Shown here in pieces: positions 57,040-64,000 of a DNA stretch of 64,000 bases (positions are counted from its first letter, which is position 1; every line of letters begins with the position of its first letter). The stretch is taken from positions 1-64,000 of the forward strand of contig CAVBJJ010000002.1 in assembly GCA_963595735.1 (NCBI GenBank), given 5' to 3'. A model generated the notes under the pieces. The model was not told the DNA's origin, ran no database searches, and saw only the letters and a list, made by a program, of their open reading frames with translations. The translations under genes were made by a program, and so were the position numbers. Source of the stretch: CALWOS01 sp963595735 (GTDB lineage: Bacteria; Bacillota; Clostridia; Oscillospirales; Oscillospiraceae).

Positions 57040-57068
57040 TTTTGCCCTTTTATGGTGCAAACTATAAT
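57040..57068 (+). promoter_or_regulatory. Possible promoter of carA
   Basis: Consensus -10 TATAAT (57063-57068) with a weak -35 TTTGCC (57040-57045) at 17 nt; a better TTGACT (57035-57040) lies at 22 nt. AGGTGA precedes the ATG at 57125. No PyrR-type or arginine-type leader was recognised. Confidence 0.45.
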
Positions 57069-57124
57069 TTAGGAAATTTTATGTGCAATGAATAAAAATA
57101 CGGAAATGTAGGTGATTTATTCAG

Positions 57125-58189
57125 ATGAAACCCGGATATCTCGTATTAGAAAATGGAATTGTATTCAAGGGCTTCCGCTTCGGCGCGGACATTCCCTCCA
57201 TTGGCGAGCTGGTTTTTACCACCGGTATGTGCGGATACATCGAAACGCTGACCGATCCCAGCTATGCCGGCCAGATCGTCACGCAGACCTTTCCTCTGAT
57301 TGGAAACTACGGCATGATCCCCTCGGATTACGAGGGCGTTTGCGCCGTGCGCGGCTATGTGGTGCGCGAATGGTGCGACACGCCCTCCAACTTCCGCTGC
57401 GCCGGCGACCTGGACGCCTATCTCAAGGCGCAGAATGTCCCCGGCCTGTACGGCATCGATACCCGTCAGCTGACCCGCATCCTGCGGGAGTCCGGCGTGA
57501 TGAACGCCACGATCTGTGACGAGATTCCCGCCGACCTGACCCCGGTGAAAACCTACACCGTTTCCGGTGTTGTCGCCCAGGTCAGCTGCAAGGCGCCGGA
57601 AAAGTTCCCCGCCGAGGGCGAGGAGAAGTTCCATGTTGCCCTGATGGATTATGGCTACAAAAAGAACATCGCCCGCGAGCTGCAAAAGCGCGGCTGCCGC
57701 GTTACCGTCCTGCCCCAGAACACCCCCGCGGAGGAGGTGCTGGCGCTGAACCCCGACGGCATCATGCTCTCCAACGGCCCCGGCGACCCTGCGGAAAACA
57801 CCTTCTGCATCGCGCAGCTGCAAAAGCTGCTGGGTAAAAAGCCCATGTTCGGCATCTGTCTGGGTCACCAGCTGCTGGCGCTGGCCGCCGGCGCAAAAAC
57901 CAGCAAGCTGAAATACGGCCACCGCGGCGTGAACCAGCCGGTGAAGCAGCCGGACAGCCACCGCACCTACATCACCAGCCAGAACCACGGCTACGCCGTT
58001 GTGGCAGAAAGCCTGCCCGCCAACGCCAAGCTCTGGTTCATTAACGCAAACGACGGCACCTGCGAGGGCGTGCAGTACCCCGAGCAGAACGCCTTTACCG
58101 TACAGTTCCATCCGGAGGCCTGCTCCGGCCCCCGGGACACCGGATTCCTGTTTGACCGCTTTATTGCCAGCATGGGAGGTGACGAATAA
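57125..58189 (+). CDS. carA: Carbamoyl-phosphate synthase small (glutaminase) subunit
   Basis: A 354-residue subunit. The N-terminal domain opens LVLENGIVFKGFRFGAD with GELVFTTGMCGYIETLTDPS; the class I glutamine amidotransferase half has ILSNGPGDP-like MLSNGPGDPAEN, nucleophile Cys in FGICLGHQ and His-Glu in QFHPEACSGP. It supplies ammonia from glutamine to CarB for pyrimidine and arginine synthesis. Its stop overlaps the next start by one base (TAATG). Confidence 0.97.
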   Translation: MKPGYLVLENGIVFKGFRFGADIPSIGELVFTTGMCGYIETLTDPSYAGQIVTQTFPLIGNYGMIPSDYEGVCAVRGYVVREWCDTPSNFRCAGDLDAYLKAQNVPGLYGIDTRQLTRILRESGVMNATICDEIPADLTPVKTYTVSGVVAQVSCKAPEKFPAEGEEKFHVALMDYGYKKNIARELQKRGCRVTVLPQNTPAEEVLALNPDGIMLSNGPGDPAENTFCIAQLQKLLGKKPMFGICLGHQLLALAAGAKTSKLKYGHRGVNQPVKQPDSHRTYITSQNHGYAVVAESLPANAKLWFINANDGTCEGVQYPEQNAFTVQFHPEACSGPRDTGFLFDRFIASMGGDE

Positions 58190-61100
58190 TGCCTTTGGAT
58201 ACTTCGATCAAAAAAGTTCTTGTTATCGGTTCCGGCCCCATCGTCATCGGCCAGGCCGCCGAGTTTGACTACGCCGGCGCCCAAGCCTGCCGCGTGCTGA
58301 AGGACGCGGGGCTGAACGTGGTTCTGGTCAACTCCAATCCCGCCACCATCATGACCGACCAGGCCATGGCGGACGAGATCTATCTGGAACCGCTGACAGT
58401 GGAGACCATCAAGCGCATCGTGCTGAAGGAAAAGCCCGACAGCATCCTTGCCGGCCTGGGCGGACAGACCGGTCTGACCCTGGCCATGCAGCTTTCCAAG
58501 GACGGCTGGCTCCAGGAGCACGGCGTGCGCCTGCTGGGTACCGACGCCCACGCCATCGACCGGGCGGAGGATCGCCAACTGTTCAAGGACACGATGGAAA
58601 AGCTCAACCAGCCCACCATTCCCTCCGAGATCGCCAACGACATGGACACCGCCCTGGCCATTGCCGACCGCATCGGCTATCCGGTCATCATCCGTCCCGC
58701 GTTCACCCTGGGCGGCGGCGGCGGCGGTGTGGCGCACAATGTGGACGAGATGCACATTATCGCCCGCACCGGACTGGACGCCTCCCCAATCTCCCAGATC
58801 CTGGTGGAAAAATACATCGCCGGCTGGAAAGAAATCGAGTTTGAGACCATGCGGGATGCCGCCGGCAATGTGATTGCCATCTGCTCCATGGAAAACTTTG
58901 ACCCCGTGGGCATCCACACCGGCGACAGCATCGTTGTCGCCCCGGCGCTGACCCTTTCCGATAAAGAATACCAGATGCTCCGCTCCGCCTCGCTGGATAT
59001 TATTTCCGAACTGGGCATTGTGGGCGGCTGCAACTGCCAGTTTGCTCTTGATCCGGACAGCTTTGATTACGCCGTCATCGAGGTCAACCCCCGTGTTTCC
59101 CGTTCCTCCGCCCTGGCCTCCAAGGCCACCGGCTACCCCATCGCCAAGGTCACGGCCAAAATCGCCCTGGGCTACACCCTGGACGAGATCCGCAACGATG
59201 TGACCGGCAAGACCTGCGCCTGCTTCGAGCCCACGCTGGACTATGTTGTCGCCAAGCTGCCCAAGTGGCCCTTCGACAAGTTCCCCACCGCCAGCCGCAA
59301 GCTGGGCACCCAGATGAAGGCCACCGGCGAGGTCATGGCCATCGCCCCCAGCTTTGAAATGGCCATTCTCAAGGCTGTGCGCGGCGCGGAGATCGGGCTG
59401 GACACTCTCAACTGCAAGCCCCTGGATGACCGCCCCCTGCGGGAGCGTCTGGGCGCAATGGATGACCGCCGCCTGTTCACCGTGTTTGAAGCGCTGAAAT
59501 CCGGCGTGAGCATCGACGAAATTTTCCAGATCACCCGCATCGACCGCTGGTTCCTCTCCAAGCTGAAAAAGCTGGCGGACTTTGAGCGCAAGATCGGAAC
59601 AAACGGCCTGTCCGAGGAGGATTACGCCCAGGGCAAGCTGTTTGGCTACACCGACGCCGCCCTCCAGCGTCTTTCCGGCACGGAGACCCTGCCGGAGCAT
59701 ATCAACGCCGTTTATAAAATGGTGGATACCTGCGGCGCGGAATTTGCCGCGGAGACCCCCTACTTCTATTCTACCTACGACACCGACTGCGAATCCCGCG
59801 CCTTCCCCCGGAGCGGCAAGCCCCGGATCATCGTGCTGGGCAGCGGCCCCATCCGCATCGGACAGGGCATCGAATTCGACTACAGCTCCGTTCACTGCGT
59901 CTGGACGCTGAAAGAGCAGGGCTATGAGGTCATCATCATCAACAACAACCCCGAAACCGTCTCCACAGACTACGACACCGCCGACCGTCTGTACTTCGAG
60001 CCGCTGTGCGAGGAGGATGTGATGCATGTCATTGCCGCGGAAGACCCCGTTGGCGTTGTGGTGGCCTTTGGCGGACAGACCGCCATCAAGCTGACCCAGT
60101 TCCTGGACAAAAACGGCATTCCCATTTTCGGCACCTCTGCCGAGGGCATCGACACCGCCGAGGACAGAGAGCGCTTTGACGCGCTGCTGGAGACCATGCA
60201 CTTCCGCCGTCCCAAGGGTCTGACCGCCCTGACCATGGAGGATGCGCTCCACGCCGCCCGAAGCCTGGGCTATCCGGTCCTGCTGCGCCCCAGCTATGTG
60301 ATCGGCGGCCAGAACATGACCATCGCCCACAACACCTACGATGTGGAAATGTATATGACCCGTATCCTGCATCAGGGCATCGAAAACCCCGTGCTGGTGG
60401 ACAAATACATGATGGGTACCGAGCTGGAGGTAGATGTCATCTCCGATGGCGAGGATGTGCTGATCCCCGGCATCATGGAGCATGTGGAGCGAGCCGGCGT
60501 ACACTCCGGCGACTCCATTGCCGTGTATCCCCCCTATAACCTCAACGACAAAATGCTCCGCACCATTGTGGAGACTTCTGAAAAGCTGGCGTTGTCCCTG
60601 GGCACCAAGGGTCTGGTGAATATCCAGTACCTGATCTACGAGGGACAGCTGAACATCATCGAGGTCAACCCCCGCGCCAGCCGCACCGTGCCGTATATCA
60701 GCAAGGTCTCCGGCGTGCCCATGGTTGATCTGGCCTCCCGGGTCATGATCGGGCAGAAACTGAAGGATCTGGGCTACGGCACCGGCCTGTACAAGAACCC
60801 CGCTTATTACGCGGTCAAGGTTCCCGTGTTCTCCTTTGAAAAGCTGACCGATGTCAACTCCTCCCTCAGCCCGGAGATGAAATCCACCGGCGAGGTGCTG
60901 GGTCTTGGCAAAACCCTGGACGAGGCACTGTTCAAGGGTCTGAGCGCCGCCGGATTCCGGATGCGCCACCCCGCCCCCAACGAGGAAGTGGGTATCATGA
61001 TCAGCGTCAACCGCCGGGAAAAGAACGAGATCGTCCCCCTGGCCAAGAAGTTCCACGACCTGGGCTTCAAGCTGTACGCAACGGACGGTACGGCGGAGGC

Positions 61101-62226
61101 CATCCGCAAGCTGGGAACGCCCGTGGAGATCGTGGACAAGCTCAGCCACGACGATCACATGCTGGAGCTGATGGAAAACGGCAGCATCGGCTATATCATC
61201 CTCACCGGCAGCACGGAGCCGGAGTATATCCGCGACTTTATCCGTCTCAACCAGCGCGCCCTGCAGCTGTCCATCCCCTGCCTGACCAGTCTGGACACGG
61301 CAAATGTGCTGGCGGATGCGCTGGCCAGCCGCTACACCCTGCTCAACACCGAGCTGGTGGACATCAACCATCTGCGCACCCAGCGCCAGGTGCTCACCTT
61401 TGCCAAAATGCAGGGCACCCAGGACGACTACATCTTCTTCAACAATCAGGACAACTCCATCCTCTGCCCGGAAAGCCTTTGCGTCAGCCTGCTGGATCGC
61501 CGCAAGAGCGTGGGCGGCGACGGCATCGTGCTGATCGAGAACTCCGATGTGGCGGACGCCAAAATGCGTACCTTTAACCGGGACGGCACCGAAAGCCAGA
61601 TCGCCGGAAACAGCCTGCGCTGCGTTGCCAAATACCTGTTTGACAAGGGCATCGTCAAGACCGAGAACATGGTCATCGAAAGCAACAGCGGCCTGCACCA
61701 TGTGGAGGTCTTTACCCGGGACGGCGTTGTCACCTCCGCCAGCGTGGAGCTGGACAAGGTGCTGCTGGACGCCCCGCAGATCCCCACCACCCTGGAGGGC
61801 GGCAAGGTCATCGACCGTCCGGTCACCATCGGCGGCGAGGAATACCGCATCACCTGCTGCAATGTGGGCAACCCCCACTGCGTGGTGTTCACCGACAAGG
61901 TGGATTCTCTGGATTTGGAAAGCCTTGGCCCCAAGTTTGAAAACGCCGACATTTTCCCGGAGCGGATCAACACCGAGTTTGTCCATGTGGTCAACAGCGG
62001 TACGCTGAAAATGCGCGTGTTCGAGCGCGGCAACGGCGAGACCAACGCCTGCGGCACCGGTGCCTGCGCCGCGGTCATCGCCGCAACGGAAAACGGCCTG
62101 CTGGAAAAGGGTCGTGACATCACCGTCAAGGTCGCCGGCGGCGATCTGACCGTGAACTACACGGACGAGGGCGTGACCCTCACCGGCGACGCCGTCATGG
62201 TCTTTGAGGGCTGGCTGGAGCTGTAA
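58189..62226 (+). CDS. carB: Fused carbamoyl-phosphate synthase large subunit and diaminopimelate epimerase
   Basis: A 1345-residue fusion. Residues 1 to about 1067 are a full CarB: first ATP-grasp half (KVLVIGSGPIVIGQAAEFDY, TLGGGGGGVAHN), oligomerisation domain, second half (IIVLGSGPIRIGQGIEFDYS) and MGS-like allosteric domain. Residues about 1068-1345 are complete DapF: LTFAKMQGTQDDYIFF, FNRDG, AGNSLRC (Cys1145), VGNPHCVVF, FERGNGETNACGTGACA (Cys1288), spacing matching the two catalytic cysteines. There is no stop, frameshift or convincing internal ribosome binding site at the junction (GTG at 61390). CarB makes carbamoyl phosphate; DapF makes meso-diaminopimelate for lysine and peptidoglycan. 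Asn11 of DapF is replaced by Asp1079. Confidence 0.95.
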   Translation: MPLDTSIKKVLVIGSGPIVIGQAAEFDYAGAQACRVLKDAGLNVVLVNSNPATIMTDQAMADEIYLEPLTVETIKRIVLKEKPDSILAGLGGQTGLTLAMQLSKDGWLQEHGVRLLGTDAHAIDRAEDRQLFKDTMEKLNQPTIPSEIANDMDTALAIADRIGYPVIIRPAFTLGGGGGGVAHNVDEMHIIARTGLDASPISQILVEKYIAGWKEIEFETMRDAAGNVIAICSMENFDPVGIHTGDSIVVAPALTLSDKEYQMLRSASLDIISELGIVGGCNCQFALDPDSFDYAVIEVNPRVSRSSALASKATGYPIAKVTAKIALGYTLDEIRNDVTGKTCACFEPTLDYVVAKLPKWPFDKFPTASRKLGTQMKATGEVMAIAPSFEMAILKAVRGAEIGLDTLNCKPLDDRPLRERLGAMDDRRLFTVFEALKSGVSIDEIFQITRIDRWFLSKLKKLADFERKIGTNGLSEEDYAQGKLFGYTDAALQRLSGTETLPEHINAVYKMVDTCGAEFAAETPYFYSTYDTDCESRAFPRSGKPRIIVLGSGPIRIGQGIEFDYSSVHCVWTLKEQGYEVIIINNNPETVSTDYDTADRLYFEPLCEEDVMHVIAAEDPVGVVVAFGGQTAIKLTQFLDKNGIPIFGTSAEGIDTAEDRERFDALLETMHFRRPKGLTALTMEDALHAARSLGYPVLLRPSYVIGGQNMTIAHNTYDVEMYMTRILHQGIENPVLVDKYMMGTELEVDVISDGEDVLIPGIMEHVERAGVHSGDSIAVYPPYNLNDKMLRTIVETSEKLALSLGTKGLVNIQYLIYEGQLNIIEVNPRASRTVPYISKVSGVPMVDLASRVMIGQKLKDLGYGTGLYKNPAYYAVKVPVFSFEKLTDVNSSLSPEMKSTGEVLGLGKTLDEALFKGLSAAGFRMRHPAPNEEVGIMISVNRREKNEIVPLAKKFHDLGFKLYATDGTAEAIRKLGTPVEIVDKLSHDDHMLELMENGSIGYIILTGSTEPEYIRDFIRLNQRALQLSIPCLTSLDTANVLADALASRYTLLNTELVDINHLRTQRQVLTFAKMQGTQDDYIFFNNQDNSILCPESLCVSLLDRRKSVGGDGIVLIENSDVADAKMRTFNRDGTESQIAGNSLRCVAKYLFDKGIVKTENMVIESNSGLHHVEVFTRDGVVTSASVELDKVLLDAPQIPTTLEGGKVIDRPVTIGGEEYRITCCNVGNPHCVVFTDKVDSLDLESLGPKFENADIFPERINTEFVHVVNSGTLKMRVFERGNGETNACGTGACAAVIAATENGLLEKGRDITVKVAGGDLTVNYTDEGVTLTGDAVMVFEGWLEL

Positions 62227-62247
62227 GCAACTGTAAAAAACCATACA

Positions 62248-62290
62248 ACAAGCCTGATTTTCAACACCTGAAAATTGGGCTTGTCTTTTT
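62248..62290 (+). terminator. Terminator of the car-dapF unit
   Basis: ACAAGCCTGATTTTCA pairs with TGAAAATTGGGCTTGT around a 5-nt loop, followed by CTTTTT. The T-run overlaps the -35 of the next promoter. Confidence 0.85.
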
Positions 62291-62310
62291 CCTCAATTTA
62301 AGAGTATAAT
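62281..62310 (+). promoter_or_regulatory. Promoter of the Mrp-like ATPase gene
   Basis: -35 TTGTCT (62281-62286), 18-nt spacer, consensus -10 TATAAT (62305-62310). The ribosome binding site CGGAG lies upstream of the ATG at 62357. Confidence 0.65.
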
Positions 62311-62356
62311 ATGGAAAGCCCAAGCACAATTCTTATCCGAACGGAGTGAATTAGAA

Positions 62357-63172
62357 ATGAGTGAAAGTTGTTCTCATAACTGTTCCAGCTGCGGCAGCGA
62401 CTGTAAGGACAGAGAATCCCAGTCCCTGCTGGCAGCGCCGCTGCCCAGCACCCATGTGAAAAAGGTGATCGGCGTGGTCAGCGGCAAGGGCGGCGTTGGC
62501 AAAAGCCTGGTCACCAGCCTGCTCAGCTGCGGGATGCGCCGCCGGGGCGCCACCACCGCCGTGCTGGACGCGGACATCACCGGCCCCTCCATCCCCAAGG
62601 CCTTCGGCATCACGGAAAAGGCAGAATCCAATGACGAGGGTCTGCTGCCCGCTGTTTCCGCCATGGGTACCAAGATCATGTCCATCAACCTGCTTCTGCC
62701 GGATGACAGCGACCCGGTCGTCTGGCGCGGCCCGGTGATTGCCGGCGCGGTCAAGCAGTTTTGGACGGATGTGGTCTGGGGCGATGTGGATTATATGTTC
62801 GTGGATATGCCCCCCGGCACCGGCGATGTGCCCCTGACCGTGTTCCAGTCCCTGCCCATCAGCGGCATCGTCGTGGTCGCTTCTCCCCAGGAGCTGGTGA
62901 GCATGATCGCGGAAAAGGCCGTGAAAATGGCAGACCTGATGGGCGTTCCCGTTCTGGGACTGGTGGAGAACATGAGTTATTTCCGCTGTCCCGACTGCGG
63001 CAAAAAATACGAGATCTTCGGCAAAAGCCACATCGACGAGGTTGCCGTCAAGCACGGCATCGACACCGTTGCCCGGATCCCCATTGACCCGGAGCTGGCC
63101 GCTGCCGTGGACGCCGGCTGCATTGAGCAATTCCCCAAGAGCTATCTGGACGAGATTCTGGCAAAGCTCTAA
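62357..63172 (+). CDS. Mrp/NBP35-type iron-sulfur carrier ATPase
   Basis: A 271-residue P-loop protein. An N-terminal Cys cluster (SCSHNCSSCGSDC, residues 4-16) resembles the NBP35 ferredoxin-like motif. The deviant Walker A is SGKGGVGKS, followed by LDADITGPSIPKAFG and VDMPPGTGDVPLTV. A CPDCG motif (CxxC) near residue 211 can bind a bridging Fe-S cluster in the dimer. It would load Fe-S clusters into apo-proteins. It is a single-gene unit with its own promoter and terminator. Confidence 0.92.
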   Translation: MSESCSHNCSSCGSDCKDRESQSLLAAPLPSTHVKKVIGVVSGKGGVGKSLVTSLLSCGMRRRGATTAVLDADITGPSIPKAFGITEKAESNDEGLLPAVSAMGTKIMSINLLLPDDSDPVVWRGPVIAGAVKQFWTDVVWGDVDYMFVDMPPGTGDVPLTVFQSLPISGIVVVASPQELVSMIAEKAVKMADLMGVPVLGLVENMSYFRCPDCGKKYEIFGKSHIDEVAVKHGIDTVARIPIDPELAAAVDAGCIEQFPKSYLDEILAKL

Positions 63173-63185
63173 ACTTCCAAAACGC

Positions 63186-63230
63186 AAAATCCCTCTGACC
63201 GCAGGAAGCTCCTGTGTCAGAGGGATTTTT
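63186..63230. terminator. Bidirectional terminator
   Basis: AAAATCCCTCTGAC (63186-63199) pairs with GTCAGAGGGATTTTT (63216-63230). It separates the convergent ATPase and phosphoesterase genes. Confidence 0.88.
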
Positions 63231-63237
63231 CATGATT

Positions 63238-64000
63238 TTATTTCGTTTCCGCCGGGGTGACCGGGATGGTGCAGTGCAGGTGATCCTTTCCTTTTTCAAA
63301 CTCCTGGAGCATGGTCTGGAGATAGCTGGCGTACATACTGCCCCGCTGGCTTTCCCAAAGCTGCAAGGCGCGGCTGTACTCCGCCGTCTCCACACTGCGC
63401 CCGGAAAAATAGGCAAAGTTCATCTGGGCAAAGCACTCCGCCATCTGCGCCGCGTCCGCATCTGCAACATTCTGCTGCCGGCAGAAGTCCAAAATCTGCT
63501 CCCGCGCCGATTCCAGCGCAAATTCTTTTCCATAGTCCCGGAAATGCAGCAGATTTTCGTCCTGTGCGCCGGTTTTCTGCGCCCAGCTTTCCACATCCAC
63601 CGCCGCTGCGTGATAGTCCAGCGCCGCGCCGTCATATTCCACCACGCCGTACTGATCCGGTGCAAGAGAGAGGGCAGAGGTCAAAATCTCCGTGACCCCA
63701 TCCTGCTCCGTAATGTGCTGCAAATGCATGTGGCCGCTGAGATTGCAGAGCACCGCGTACTGCTGATACAGCGCCAGCAGCTCCTTTGCATTTTCCAGCC
63801 GATAGTCCACCGTGAACATGGCATTGTGGGTCAGAACATTCTGGTGACTGACGGTGATGACCCTTGCCCCGGCCTTTTGCGCCTTTTTCAGCTGCTTTCT
63901 GACCCAGGACAGCGTCGCCTTTGGCACGGCGTTGCTCTCCCGGGAATTGGTATCCAGCACCAACACCCGCAGATCCTGCCGCAGGGAAAACACATAGCTG
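63238..64000 (-). CDS. Metallophosphoesterase, 5' end outside the window
   Basis: The frame is open to the window edge, so only the C-terminal part (about 254 residues) is seen. VLVLDTNSRESNAVPKATLS, VITVSHQNVLTHN and LCNLSGHMHLQHI are calcineurin-like phosphoesterase motifs (the last two carry metal-binding histidines); the earlier D-x-H, G-D and GNH-D/E motifs must lie upstream. A helical C-terminal extension (about 150-250) has no recognised domain. Substrate unknown. Any start codon inside the window would give a truncated enzyme. Confidence 0.8.
   Translation of the reverse strand, partial: SYVFSLRQDLRVLVLDTNSRESNAVPKATLSWVRKQLKKAQKAGARVITVSHQNVLTHNAMFTVDYRLENAKELLALYQQYAVLCNLSGHMHLQHITEQDGVTEILTSALSLAPDQYGVVEYDGAALDYHAAAVDVESWAQKTGAQDENLLHFRDYGKEFALESAREQILDFCRQQNVADADAAQMAECFAQMNFAYFSGRSVETAEYSRALQLWESQRGSMYASYLQTMLQEFEKGKDHLHCTIPVTPAETK

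Noticed and set aside
57991..62244. Minus-strand open frame of about 1400 codons opposite carB-dapF
   Set aside because: It is the antisense shadow of a GC-rich, strongly biased coding sequence; its translation is low-complexity (many H, V, G, D, L, Q) without domains, and CarB/DapF motifs are clear on the plus strand.

Overview
The window looks like chromosome from a spore-forming Gram-positive anaerobe of the Clostridia, most probably Oscillospiraceae (clostridial cluster IV). The grounds are a high-GC Firmicute gene set, lipoproteins with short lipoboxes, several S-layer-homology (SLH) surface proteins, a SpoVAC spore protein, a ClpE-like ATPase, an ECF transport module next to truA, a Tn916-type integrative element, and AGGAGG-type ribosome binding sites. 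The species assignment is inference.

Layout. 1-3290: right end of an integrative element (sigma-like and HTH regulators, excisionase, tyrosine integrase) abutting a tRNA cluster in which one tRNA-Arg is cut in half and another is intact. 3391-9124: tRNA-Gly, a transglutaminase-like lipoprotein and a divergent type IIA topoisomerase pair. 9155-15527: PepSY lipoprotein, tRNA-Ser, the recJ-rsh-dtd-MBL operon (minus strand), tRNA-Leu. 15975-21102: seven overlapping minus-strand genes joining an ExbB/ExbD-like proton-channel pair to surface and lipoprotein domains, a metal/cobalamin-type binding protein without ABC permease or ATPase, a methyltransferase and a P-loop NTPase. 21426-34191: a surface-protein locus with a 2409-residue SLH protein carrying a 0.8-kb apparently identical internal DNA repeat, two paralogous SLH proteins and a secreted phosphoesterase. 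34490-38522: acetyltransferase, flavodoxin, glycogen branching enzyme, zinc ribbon, XRE regulator. 38990-43125: argS-DUF1934-murI, a hypothetical gene, spoVAC. 43201-51824: clpE-like, cvpA-like, DUF5711-like, then methyltransferase-ecfA1-ecfA2-ecfT-truA. 52302-56693: SGNH lipoprotein and a polar amino-acid ABC transporter with a second, apparently circularly permuted binding protein. 57125-64000: carA, a carB-dapF gene fusion, an Mrp/NBP35 ATPase and a partial phosphoesterase.

The strongest candidates for undescribed biology are (i) the seven-gene proton-channel operon, whose domain types recur in the neighbouring SLH locus, (ii) the CarB-DapF fusion, (iii) the permuted substrate-binding protein, and (iv) the in-frame repeat that could shorten the giant SLH protein by 1411 residues through recombination. 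A dispersed intergenic repeat family (five copies here) separates many operons and in one case supplies the -35 box of the ECF operon. Everything was read by eye; no database search was run.
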